From Zeimonas arvi (GTDB lineage: Bacteria; Pseudomonadota; Gammaproteobacteria; Burkholderiales; Burkholderiaceae_E), in NCBI RefSeq assembly GCF_008039575.1, contig NZ_VDUY01000002.1, forward strand, positions 62,001 through 126,000: a DNA stretch of 64,000 nt, read 5' to 3'. Of this stretch, positions 56,179 through 64,000 are shown in pieces. Every line of letters starts with the position of its first letter. Position 1 is the first letter of the stretch. A program made the position numbers and the translations under genes. Under the pieces are notes generated by a model. The model worked only from the letters and a program-made list of their open reading frames with translations, was not told the origin of the DNA and searched no databases.

Positions 56179-57570
56179 ATGGATTCCGTCCTGCTCGGCG
56201 AGATCCTCGCCGTCTTCATGTTCCTCGGCGTCATCGCGACGCTGCTCATCGGCTTCCCGGTCTCGTTCTCGCTGGCCGGCACCTCGCTGATATTCGCGCT
56301 GGTCGGCTGGCTGCTCGGGGTCTTCGATCCATCGAACTTCGGGGCGCTCGCCTCGCGCTACGTCGGCTTCATGACCAACGAGGTCCTGGTCGCGGTGCCC
56401 CTGTTCATCTTCATGGGCACGGTGCTCGAGCGATCGCAGATCGCGGAGGAACTGCTGACCACGATGGGGCGCGTCTTCGGCACCCTGCGCGGCGGGCTGG
56501 CCTTCTCGGTCATCGCGGTCGGCGCGCTGCTCGCGGCCTCGACCGGCGTGGTCGGCGCCACCGTCGTGACCATGGGCCTGATCAGCCTGCCGGCCATGAT
56601 GCGCGCTGGCTACGACCCGAAGCTCGCCTCGGGCGTGATCTGCGCGTCGGGCACGCTGGGCCAGATCATTCCGCCGTCCACCGTGCTGATCTTCATGGGC
56701 GACATGCTGGCAGGCATCAACGCCCAGGTTCAGATGGCCAAGGGCAACTTCGCGCCCACGCCCGTGTCGGTCGGCGATCTGTTCGCCGGCGCGATGATCC
56801 CCGGATTGCTGCTCGTCGGCCTGTACTTCCTGTACACGATCTACAAGGCGGTCTTCGATCCCAAATCCTGTCCGGCGATGGTCGTCACCGAAGCGGAGAA
56901 GGCCGCGCTCGGTCGCGACGTGCTGACCGCGCTGCTCCCGCCGCTCGCCCTGATCGTCGCGGTGCTCGGCTCGATCCTGGGCGGCATTGCCACGCCGACC
57001 GAGTCGGCCTCGGTCGGTGCCGTCGGCGCGATGATCCTCGCGATCGCCAAGAAGCGGTTCAGCTTTGCGATGCTGCGCGAGTCGACGATCGCTACCGCCA
57101 CCGTCACCTCGATGGTCTTCGTGATCCTGCTCGGCGCTGCGGTGTTCTCGATCGTGTTCCGGATGATGGGCGGCGACGACCTGGTACACGAGTTCCTGAC
57201 CGACCTGCCGGGCGGAGCGATCGGGGCGCTGATCGTCGTGATGTTCGTGATGTTCCTGCTCGGGTTCATCCTCGACACCTTCGAGATCATCTTCATCGTG
57301 ATCCCGATCACCGCGCCGGTGCTGCTGAACCTGGGCGTCGATCCGGTCTGGCTCGGGGTGCTGGTGGGCGTGAACCTGCAGACCAGCTTCCTGACGCCGC
57401 CCTTCGGGTTCTCCCTCTTCTATCTTCGCGGGGTCGCGCCGTCCAGCGTGTCCACGGGAATGATCTACAAGGGAGTGGTTCCCTTCGTCGCGCTGCAGAT
57501 CGTGGCGATCGCACTGCTGCTCAGCTTCCCGGCCCTGGCCACCTGGCTGCCGAAGGTCATCTACCAGTAA
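56179..57570 (+). CDS. TRAP transporter large permease (DctM)
   Basis: A 463-residue DctM with about 12 helices. Conserved segments are STGVVGATVVTMGLISLPAM, IIPPSTVLIFMGDMLAG and FLTPPFGFSLFYLRGVAP. The loop near residues 180-235 is longer than in the other DctM in this window, as in the mannitol/2-oxoacid TRAP subgroup. ATG 56179 is the expected N-terminus. It is the last gene of the operon. Confidence 0.92.
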   Translation: MDSVLLGEILAVFMFLGVIATLLIGFPVSFSLAGTSLIFALVGWLLGVFDPSNFGALASRYVGFMTNEVLVAVPLFIFMGTVLERSQIAEELLTTMGRVFGTLRGGLAFSVIAVGALLAASTGVVGATVVTMGLISLPAMMRAGYDPKLASGVICASGTLGQIIPPSTVLIFMGDMLAGINAQVQMAKGNFAPTPVSVGDLFAGAMIPGLLLVGLYFLYTIYKAVFDPKSCPAMVVTEAEKAALGRDVLTALLPPLALIVAVLGSILGGIATPTESASVGAVGAMILAIAKKRFSFAMLRESTIATATVTSMVFVILLGAAVFSIVFRMMGGDDLVHEFLTDLPGGAIGALIVVMFVMFLLGFILDTFEIIFIVIPITAPVLLNLGVDPVWLGVLVGVNLQTSFLTPPFGFSLFYLRGVAPSSVSTGMIYKGVVPFVALQIVAIALLLSFPALATWLPKVIYQ

Positions 57571-57630
57571 GGGGCCACGCTCCCGCGGCGCGCATTCCGG
57601 GCCCTGCGGGCCAAGCGTCGCCGGGAACGC

Positions 57631-57987
57631 TCAGCGCTGCGGCCGATCGGGGCCGGGGTCATCGGCCGATCGGGACCGCTCGCTCTCCTTCGGCTCGCTT
57701 GCCGGGCTGCGGGTGCTGCCCGGTTCGATCTCGCGCATCTCGACGTCGATCACCGCGCCCCCGGGCCGGCTCCCGGCCGAACCGCGGCCGAACGGACCGT
57801 CGGCAGGCCCCTGGGAGGCGCTGCGGCGGCCCCGGGCGCCGAACCAGGCGGCGATCGCCGCGACCAGCCCGATCGCCAGGCCCGACAGCAGGGTGAAAAG
57901 GCCCAGCACGACGGCAAGCGCCGCGCCGAGGAGCAGGGCGGCAACCGCCGCGACGCGCGCGAGCGCGCGCTGGAGCATGGCAATCAT
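57631..57987 (-). CDS. Small membrane protein of unknown function, 118 aa
   Basis: Two hydrophobic segments lie in residues 10-48, followed by a Ser/Arg/Pro/Glu-rich hydrophilic tail with no recognisable domain. ATG 57987 follows an AGAGGAAAGC ribosome site. It lies 36 bases downstream of the CorC-family gene on the same strand and is probably co-transcribed. No family is recognised; codon usage is like that of its neighbours. Confidence 0.6.
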   Translation of the reverse strand: MIAMLQRALARVAAVAALLLGAALAVVLGLFTLLSGLAIGLVAAIAAWFGARGRRSASQGPADGPFGRGSAGSRPGGAVIDVEMREIEPGSTRSPASEPKESERSRSADDPGPDRPQR

Positions 57988-58023
57988 CGGCTTTCCTCTC
58001 GTCCGGCAGGCCGGCGGCGCGCG

Positions 58024-59346
58024 TCAGGCGCCGGCGTCCTCGCCCGAATCTTCGTCCGGCGGGAGCGAGACCTGGCTGGCCAGCACCTTGTCGATCCGCT
58101 TGCCGTCCATGTCGACGACCTCGAATCGCCAGTTCTCCCAGACCACGGTATCGCCCGTTTGCGGCATCCGGCCGAGCAGGAGCATCAGCATGCCGGCCAG
58201 CGCCTGGTAGCGTGCGCGTTCCTCGTCGGGTGCCGCGCGCAGTTCGAGCCGGTCCTTCAGCTCGGGAATCGGGATCAGGCCGTCGAGCAGCCAGGAGCCG
58301 TCCTCGCGCTGCACCGCCCAGCTGGTTTCCTCGTCGGGGGCGCCGAACTCGCCGGTGATCGCCTCGAGGAGGTCCTGCAGCGTGATCAGGCCCTGGATCT
58401 CGCCGAACTCGTCGACGACCAGCGCGCAGTGCGCATTCGACGAGCGGAAGTTCTCGAGCAATTCCATTCCGGTGAGCGTCTCGGGCACGAAGAGCGCGGG
58501 CTGCAGGTCCTGGGTCAGGTCGAAGCTCTTTCCGGTCAAGGAACGCGCCAGCAGCTGCTTGGTGTGGATGATCCCGCGCACGTTGTTGAGCTCTCCGTCG
58601 CAGACCGGGAAGCGCGAGTGCACGGTGTTCGCCACCGTCGCCAGGTTGTCCTCGATCGGGTCGCTCAGGTCCAGCCAGACGATGTCCGGGCGCGGCACCA
58701 TCAGCGAGGAGATCTGCCGGTCGTCGAGCCGGAACACATTGCGAACCATCGCGTGCTCGCTCTGCTCGATGACGCCGCTCTGCGAGCCCTCGGCCAGCAT
58801 CGCGTGGATTTCCTCCTCGGTGACCGAGGGGCCGGCTTCGCGGTTCGCACCCATCACCCGGAGCAGCAGCTCGGTCGACTTCGAGAGCAGCCAGACGAAG
58901 GGTTTGGAGGCGAGCGACAGGAAGGTCATCGGCCGCGCCACGAAGCGGGCGATGCCTTCGGGACTGAACTGGCCGAGCCGCTTGGGCACCAGCTCGCCGA
59001 CCACAATCGACACGTAGGTGACCACCACGACGACCAGCGCGGTGGCGGCGTAGTCAGACCAGGGCTGTGTGGCACCGAGCGTTTCGAGCCAGTCCGCGAA
59101 GGGCGCGGCGAGCGCCGCCTCGCCGACGATGCCGTTCAGGATGCCGATCGAGGTGATCCCGATCTGGATCGTGGACAGAAAGCGATTCGGGTCTTCGCCC
59201 AGCGCCAGCGCCACGGCCGCCGATTTGTCGCCGTCGTCCTTGAGCTTCTGCAGGCGCGCGCGCCGCGCGGTGACCAGTGCGATCTCGGACATCGCGAACA
59301 GGCCGTTCAGCACGATGAGGCCGAGCAGGATGAAGATCTCGGTCAT
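58024..59346 (-). CDS. CorC/HlyC-family membrane protein with DUF21 and CBS domains
   Basis: A 440-residue protein: an N-terminal DUF21 domain with four hydrophobic segments (MTEIFILLGLIVLNGLFAM and following to about 160), two CBS domains (about 195-335), and a C-terminal CorC_HlyC domain (about 355-435). Members are putative magnesium/cobalt exporters or regulators, long called hemolysin-related. The start at 59346 (MTEIFILLGL) is the canonical N-terminus; the longer open frame upstream is discarded. Confidence 0.87.
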   Translation of the reverse strand: MTEIFILLGLIVLNGLFAMSEIALVTARRARLQKLKDDGDKSAAVALALGEDPNRFLSTIQIGITSIGILNGIVGEAALAAPFADWLETLGATQPWSDYAATALVVVVVTYVSIVVGELVPKRLGQFSPEGIARFVARPMTFLSLASKPFVWLLSKSTELLLRVMGANREAGPSVTEEEIHAMLAEGSQSGVIEQSEHAMVRNVFRLDDRQISSLMVPRPDIVWLDLSDPIEDNLATVANTVHSRFPVCDGELNNVRGIIHTKQLLARSLTGKSFDLTQDLQPALFVPETLTGMELLENFRSSNAHCALVVDEFGEIQGLITLQDLLEAITGEFGAPDEETSWAVQREDGSWLLDGLIPIPELKDRLELRAAPDEERARYQALAGMLMLLLGRMPQTGDTVVWENWRFEVVDMDGKRIDKVLASQVSLPPDEDSGEDAGA

Positions 59347-59482
59347 CGTTGCGGTGCCGTGAAGGCAGGGTGGGGAATGGCGCCGGGTCGGCGCGGCTCG
59401 GGCTCTGTGTCGTTCATCGTGTCGGGGTGCACCGCCGGCACCCGCCTGGCGATCGGCCCCGCGGGGGTTCCGGAACGGCCGA

Positions 59483-59893
59483 TTATAGCGGCTGGGCCGG
59501 CGCCACCATGGCGATCGCCTCCACCTCCAGCATAAGGTCCGGGTGGGCGAGCGACGACACCCCGACCATCGTGCTGGCGGGCAGGCGGTCCGGGGCCATG
59601 AATGGCGCTCGGGCCGCACGAACGATCCGTGCCTTCTCCGGATCGAGATCGCGGACGAACAGGGTGGTCTTGACCAGGTCGTCCAGGGTGGCGCCGACGG
59701 CGGCCAGCGCTTTCGCGAGATTCCCGTAGACCTGTCGCGTCTGCAAGGCGAGATCGCCACGGCCCACGATGGTGCCGTTGGCGTCGTAGGCGACCTGGCC
59801 CGAGACCAGGACCGTATCGCGGCCGGTGCTGCGCACCACGTGAACGAATCCGTTCGGTCGGGCGAGCGTGTCGGGGTCGAGGCGAAGATTCAA
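59483..59893 (-). CDS. ridA: RidA family protein (YjgF/YER057c/UK114)
   Basis: A 136-residue RidA-superfamily protein. The family pattern includes VLVSGQVAYDANGTIVG, QTRQVYGNLAKALAAVGA and STMVGVSSLAHPDLMLEVEA. RidA proteins deaminate reactive enamines. The usual catalytic Arg-containing segment near residue 105 is present as RLPASTMVG, with the Arg shifted, so the active type is uncertain. I prefer the TTG start at 59893, which has a GGAGAG ribosome site; a TTG at 59920 is the alternative. The gene starts 17 bases after argH and is probably co-transcribed. Confidence 0.82.
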   Translation of the reverse strand: MNLRLDPDTLARPNGFVHVVRSTGRDTVLVSGQVAYDANGTIVGRGDLALQTRQVYGNLAKALAAVGATLDDLVKTTLFVRDLDPEKARIVRAARAPFMAPDRLPASTMVGVSSLAHPDLMLEVEAIAMVAPAQPL

Positions 59894-59909
59894 GCTTCTC
59901 TCCGGTCGT

Positions 59910-61307
59910 TCAGCCGCCAAGCCGCTGCCGGTGCGCCGCGATCGCCTGCCGCACCTGTCCGGGGGCGGTGCCGCCGGGGTGGTTCCGGGCGTTCACCGAA
60001 CCCTCGAGCGTGAGCGCCTCGAACACGTCGGCCCCGACCAGCGGCGAGAAGGCCCGCAGTTCGTCGAGCGAAAGCTCGGAGAGGTCCACGCCGCGGTCGG
60101 AGGCAGCGCGCACCGCCCGCGCGACCGCCTCGTGGGCGTCGCGAAAGGGCAGGCCCTTGCGGACCAGGTAGTCGGCCAGGTCGGTGGCGGTGGAGAAGCC
60201 CTCGGCTGCGGCCTGGCGCATGCGATCGGCCCTCACGGCGATGCCGCCGCTCATGTCGGCAAAGATGCGCAGGGTTTCGAGCACGGTGTCGGCCGTGTCG
60301 AACAAAGGTTCCTTGTCCTCCTGGTTGTCCTTGTTGTAGGCCAGCGGCTGCCCTTTCATCAGGGTGAGCAGCGCGACCAGGTGGCCGTTGACCCGTCCGG
60401 TCTTGCCTCGGGCCAGCTCCGGGACGTCCGGATTCTTCTTCTGCGGCATGATCGACGAGCCGGTGCAGAAGCGGTCGGCCAGGTCGATGAACCCGACCCG
60501 CGGCGACATCCACAGGATCAGTTCCTCGGAGAGCCGCGACACGTGGGTCATGACCAGCGCCGCCGCGGCGCAGAACTCGATCGCGAAGTCGCGATCCGAG
60601 ACCGCGTCGAGCGAGTTGGCGCAGATGCCGTCGAAGCCGAGCGCGCGCGCGACCATCTCGCGGTCGATCGGGTAGCTGGTGCCGGCCAGGGCGGCGGCGC
60701 CCAGCGGCAGCCGGTTGACCCGCTTGCGGCAGTCCCGCATGCGCTCGGCATCGCGGGAGAACATCTCCACGTAGGCGAGCAGGTGGTGGCCGAAGGTCAC
60801 CGGCTGGGCCACCTGCAGGTGGGTGAAGCCGGGCATGATCGTGCCGGCGTGCTCGTCGGCCTTGGCGAGCAGCGCCTGCTGCAGCGCCTCGAGCGCCGCG
60901 ACGATGTCGTCGATCGTGCCGCGCAGCCAGAGGCGGATGTCGGTGGCGACCTGGTCGTTGCGCGAGCGTGCGGTGTGCAGGCGCTTGCCGGCGTCGCCGA
61001 CCAGCTCGGTCAGGCGCTTCTCGATGTTCAGATGGACGTCTTCGAGATCGATCGACCAGTGGAAGGCGCCGCTGGCGATCTCGCCCCGGATCGTTTCCAT
61101 GCCCGCGCGGATCGCCTTCAGGTCGTCGGCGGAGAGCAGGCCGACCGATTCGAGCATCGCCGCATGCGCCAGGGAGCCATCGATGTCGGCCATCGCGAGG
61201 CGCTTGTCGAAGCCCACCGACGCGGTGTAGCGCTTGACGAGCTCGCTCACCGGCTCGGAGAAGCGCGCGGACCAGGCCTCGGATTTCCTGGCGAATTGAT
61301 CTGTCAT
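59910..61307 (-). CDS. argH: Argininosuccinate lyase
   Basis: A 465-residue fumarase/aspartase-superfamily enzyme that splits argininosuccinate into arginine and fumarate. Motifs are [13 protein letters not shown], the TSYPIDREM segment and the signature loop [15 protein letters not shown] with the catalytic Ser. Length matches the family. It is divergent from algZ; argH next to algZ-algR-hemC is a conserved arrangement in beta- and gammaproteobacteria. Confidence 0.96.
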   Translation of the reverse strand: MTDQFARKSEAWSARFSEPVSELVKRYTASVGFDKRLAMADIDGSLAHAAMLESVGLLSADDLKAIRAGMETIRGEIASGAFHWSIDLEDVHLNIEKRLTELVGDAGKRLHTARSRNDQVATDIRLWLRGTIDDIVAALEALQQALLAKADEHAGTIMPGFTHLQVAQPVTFGHHLLAYVEMFSRDAERMRDCRKRVNRLPLGAAALAGTSYPIDREMVARALGFDGICANSLDAVSDRDFAIEFCAAAALVMTHVSRLSEELILWMSPRVGFIDLADRFCTGSSIMPQKKNPDVPELARGKTGRVNGHLVALLTLMKGQPLAYNKDNQEDKEPLFDTADTVLETLRIFADMSGGIAVRADRMRQAAAEGFSTATDLADYLVRKGLPFRDAHEAVARAVRAASDRGVDLSELSLDELRAFSPLVGADVFEALTLEGSVNARNHPGGTAPGQVRQAIAAHRQRLGG

Positions 61308-61369
61308 AATCGGTCGGATAAGGGGAAGGGGCGGCCGTGCACCGTGAGTCGGGCGGCGATCGGCCCTCG

Positions 61370-61375
61370 ATTATA
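61370..61375 (-). promoter_or_regulatory. -10 element (TATAAT) upstream of argH
   Basis: A perfect TATAAT on the minus strand, 63-68 bases before the argH ATG, in the 142-base gap shared with algZ. No good -35 partner is seen at normal spacing, so activation by a regulator or a weak promoter is possible. Confidence 0.5.
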
Positions 61376-61449
61376 CGGTTCGACCCGCGCGGGTCCTGGG
61401 CATGGCCCGAGCGCGGCGCGAACCGCGGCCAGGACGACAAGGACGATCG

Positions 61450-62547
61450 ATGAACGATGCCCAGCCGCCGGCACCGCGACGCCGGCGACTGACCGATGGT
61501 GCTGCCTTGCCGGTGCTCCCGGACTGCTGCAACCTCGGCACGGTGGCACGGGTGCTGCTGCCGCTGAACGTCGCGCTGGTGCTCGTCGCGCTGGTCGCGG
61601 CGCCGGACATCCGCTCGGTGCCCGCCGCCGCCATGCGCGCCGGCGCCGTCGCCAACCCGGTCGCGCTGCTGTCGCTGCTGGCATTCTGCTTCGCCCGCAG
61701 GATCGTCAATGGCTGGCCGCGGCCGGCGCAGTGGGCGGCGGCGCTGGCGCTTCCGTCGATGCTGGCGTTCGCGGTCGCGGTGTTCGTGGGCTGGGTGCAG
61801 GATGGCAATCGCAGCCTGCCGGACCTGCTGCTCGGCGCCTTCTACACGGTGCCGCTGACCGCCGCGATCACCTGGCTGATCGCCGAGTTCCTGCGCCTGC
61901 GCCTGGTCTCGCTGCAGCCCTCGCAGGCCGAGGGACGGTTGCAGGCGCTGCAGGCGCGCATCCGCCCGCACTTCCTCTTCAACAGCCTGAACACCGTGAT
62001 CGGGCTGATGCGCAGCGACCCGCGCCAGGCCGAGCGAACGCTCGAGAACCTGGCCGATCTGTTCCGCGTGTTCATGAAGGACAGCCGCGAGCTGGTGCCG
62101 CTGGACGACGAGGTGCTGCTCTGCAAGGAGTACCTGACCATCGAGAAGCTGCGGCTCACCGACCGGCTCGAGGTCCACTGGGATCTCGGCGCCATGCCGG
62201 GCGATGCGCTGTTGCCCTCGCTATTGTTGCAGCCGCTGGTGGAGAATGCGGTCCATCACGGCATCGAGCCGCGCACCGAGCCGGGCGAGGTCCGCATCCG
62301 GATCTCCCGCAACAGCGACCGGGTGCGGGTCGAGATCATGAACCCGCTGCCGGACGCGCCGCCGGTACGATCGGGCAACCACATGGCGCTGTCCAACGTT
62401 CGCGAACGTCTTGCGCTGACCTTCGATGTGGAAGGGCAGCTCGAAACCCAGGCGGAAGACGGCCTGTTCCGGGTCGTCGTCCAGTTTCCCTACCGCAAAG
62501 AGAGAAGACGCCGAGATGTCAGACGTACCTTCGATCCTGATCGTTGA
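61450..62547 (+). CDS. algZ: LytS/AlgZ-type sensor histidine kinase
   Basis: A 365-residue kinase with four to five hydrophobic segments between about 30 and 150. The kinase domain opens with the phospho-accepting His174 in RIRPHFLFNSLNT, followed by the GHKL ATPase part LLLQPLVENAVHHG. This is the atypical His-kinase class that pairs with LytTR regulators. It overlaps the algR gene by 32 bases. Start 61450 (MNDAQPPAP) is preferred over the further upstream Met. Confidence 0.88.
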   Translation: MNDAQPPAPRRRRLTDGAALPVLPDCCNLGTVARVLLPLNVALVLVALVAAPDIRSVPAAAMRAGAVANPVALLSLLAFCFARRIVNGWPRPAQWAAALALPSMLAFAVAVFVGWVQDGNRSLPDLLLGAFYTVPLTAAITWLIAEFLRLRLVSLQPSQAEGRLQALQARIRPHFLFNSLNTVIGLMRSDPRQAERTLENLADLFRVFMKDSRELVPLDDEVLLCKEYLTIEKLRLTDRLEVHWDLGAMPGDALLPSLLLQPLVENAVHHGIEPRTEPGEVRIRISRNSDRVRVEIMNPLPDAPPVRSGNHMALSNVRERLALTFDVEGQLETQAEDGLFRVVVQFPYRKERRRRDVRRTFDPDR

Positions 62548-63316
62548 CGACGAACCGGTCGCCCGCTCGCGGCTTCGCGAGCTGCTCGCCGACCTGGCGC
62601 CCGACTTCCCGCACCGCATCGTCGGCGAGGCGCCCAACGCGCCCGAGGCGCTCTCGCAGATCGAGGTCGCGCAGCCCCAGATCGTGCTGCTCGACATCCA
62701 GATGCCCGGCATGACCGGCATCGAGCTCGCCCGGCACATCTCGGCGCGCGCGCAGGCGGCAGAGTCGCCCCGGCAGATGCCGCTGATCATCTTCGTGACC
62801 GCCTACGACGAATTCGCGGTCGACGCCTTCGAAGTCCGCGCCATCGACTACCTGCTCAAGCCGGTCCGCGCCGAGCGGCTGGGCCAGGCGCTGCGCCGGG
62901 CGCTCACGCGGCTGCCCAGCGAGCACGCTCAGCAGATCGACGAGCTCGCCGTGGCCACCAACACCCGCCGCCGGCACCTGTCGGTGCACGAGCGGGGCCG
63001 CGTGATCCTGGTGCCGCTCGAGCAGGTCATCTACCTGAAGGCCGAGCTCAAGTACATCACCGTGCGCACCAAGGAACGCGAGTACCTGATCGAGGAGTCG
63101 CTGACCGGGCTCGAGGACGAGTTCAGCGACCGCTTCGTGCGCATCCACCGCAACGCGCTGGTCGCGCGCCCGTCGATCGCCGGCTTCGAGCGGGTGCAGC
63201 CGCAAGGCGACACCGAGGGCGGCGACCCGTACTGGCAGGTGGTGTTGCGCGACGTGACCGAGCGGCTGCCGGTCAGCCGGCGGCAGTGGTCCATCGTCAA
63301 GAACCTGGTCGGCTGA
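62516..63316 (+). CDS. algR: LytTR-family response regulator AlgR
   Basis: A 266-residue regulator: receiver domain (Asp11, Asp12, phospho-Asp60, TAYDEF and LLKPV) and a C-terminal LytTR DNA-binding domain (about 160-262, with [13 protein letters not shown]). The pair controls surface, stress or polysaccharide functions in relatives; the target here is unknown. It precedes hemC by 5 bases, so the three genes form an operon. Confidence 0.9.
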   Translation: MSDVPSILIVDDEPVARSRLRELLADLAPDFPHRIVGEAPNAPEALSQIEVAQPQIVLLDIQMPGMTGIELARHISARAQAAESPRQMPLIIFVTAYDEFAVDAFEVRAIDYLLKPVRAERLGQALRRALTRLPSEHAQQIDELAVATNTRRRHLSVHERGRVILVPLEQVIYLKAELKYITVRTKEREYLIEESLTGLEDEFSDRFVRIHRNALVARPSIAGFERVQPQGDTEGGDPYWQVVLRDVTERLPVSRRQWSIVKNLVG

Positions 63317-63321
63317 GCGGC

Positions 63322-64000
63322 ATGTCCACGACTCCGAGCGGCCTGCCGAAACGCCTGGTCATCGCCTCGCGCGAGAGCCGGCTCGCCATGTGGCAGGCCG
63401 AGCACGTCAGGGATCGCCTTCGCGCGCTGTACCCCGATTGCGAGGTCGCCATCCTCGGCATGACCACCCTCGGCGACCAGGTGCTCGACCGCGCCCTCAA
63501 CGAGATCGGCGGCAAGGGCCTGTTCATCAAGGAGCTGGAGGTCGCGCTGCTCGACGGCCGGGCCGACCTGGCGGTCCACTCGCTGAAGGACGTGCCGATG
63601 GAGCTGGCCCCGCAGTTCGCGCTGCCGATCGTCATGAAGCGCGAGGATCCTCGAGACGCCTTCGTCTCCGGTCGCTTCGCCTCGCTCGATGCGCTGCCGG
63701 CCGGCGCGCGGGTCGGTACCTCCAGCCTGCGCCGCGCCGCGCAGATCCGGCACCGTTATCCGGGCCTGGTGGTCCTGCCGCTGCGCGGCAACGTGAATAC
63801 CCGCCTGTCCAAACTCGACAGCGGCCAGTACGACGCCATCATCCTGGCGGCGGCGGGCCTCAAGCGGCTGGGGCTGGCCGACCGGATCCGGGCGATCGTG
63901 CCGCCCGAGCTCAGCCTGCCGGCCGCGGGGCAGGGTGCGCTCGGCATCGAGACCCTGGCCGGGCGCCCGGAGCTCGAGGCCTGGCTGGCGCCGCTGGCCG
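63322..64000 (+). CDS. hemC: Porphobilinogen deaminase (hydroxymethylbilane synthase), 3' end cut by window edge
   Basis: The first 226 residues are present, open at base 64000. Conserved parts are [65 protein letters not shown] and [12 protein letters not shown]. The dipyrromethane-binding Cys would lie past the edge. It assembles four porphobilinogens into hydroxymethylbilane for haem. It follows algR directly; a hemC/algR link also exists in pseudomonads. Confidence 0.95.
   Translation, partial: MSTTPSGLPKRLVIASRESRLAMWQAEHVRDRLRALYPDCEVAILGMTTLGDQVLDRALNEIGGKGLFIKELEVALLDGRADLAVHSLKDVPMELAPQFALPIVMKREDPRDAFVSGRFASLDALPAGARVGTSSLRRAAQIRHRYPGLVVLPLRGNVNTRLSKLDSGQYDAIILAAAGLKRLGLADRIRAIVPPELSLPAAGQGALGIETLAGRPELEAWLAPLA

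Overview
The window reads as a contiguous, gene-dense chromosomal segment of a high-GC betaproteobacterium, most likely Burkholderiales. Supporting signs are an argH | algZ-algR-hemC block, a pyruvate dehydrogenase operon whose E3 subunit carries its own N-terminal lipoyl domain, two TRAP transporters and very GC-rich third codon positions. Both edges cut genes: a PiuC-type dioxygenase on the left and hemC on the right. No gap between genes exceeds about 250 bases. I see no insertion sequence, prophage, CRISPR array, rRNA or replication origin. The only RNA gene is one tRNA-Arg(ACG).

Layout. 1-3946: iron-uptake operon on the minus strand (TonB siderophore receptor, FMN alpha-hydroxy-acid oxidase, PiuC) behind a Fur-like box. 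4043-8171: aldehyde dehydrogenase, GMC alcohol dehydrogenase, acyltransferase. 8137-11361: an atypical P-type ATPase and a cupin. 11495-15194: TRAP transporter plus a TauD-type dioxygenase. 15231-22388: dehydrogenase, two lipoproteins, SDR, MFS and a ThDP enzyme. 22493-28318: heavy-metal RND efflux operon. 28478-28765: a ferredoxin. 28781-37980: a complete ebo gene set (eboF | eboA-eboB ... eboD-eboE-eboC) with a PQQ-type sugar dehydrogenase, a cytochrome c and a TMEM220-like protein inside it. 38056-40836: two oxygenases and a lipoprotein. 41082-44377: soluble histidine kinase, sigma-54 activator, and a small exported protein behind a strong sigma-54 promoter match. 44434-48067: tRNA-Arg and a tungstate uptake (tup) operon with a ModE-like regulator. 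48144-57570: aceE-aceF-lpdA followed by a TRAP transporter of the 2-oxoacid type. 57631-61307: CorC, RidA and argH. 61450-64000: algZ-algR-hemC.

Functional reading. The most interesting region is the ebo cluster. Ebo proteins elsewhere are tied to trafficking or making of secondary metabolites, but the product is unknown. Here the set is interleaved with a periplasmic dehydrogenase/cytochrome pair, which suggests that an Ebo-dependent product is oxidised outside the cytoplasmic membrane. A second candidate system is the kinase/sigma-54 activator pair with an apparent dedicated target, a small exported protein of unknown role. Third, a probable pyruvate/2-oxoacid importer lies directly behind the pyruvate dehydrogenase operon, which would couple uptake to conversion to acetyl-CoA.
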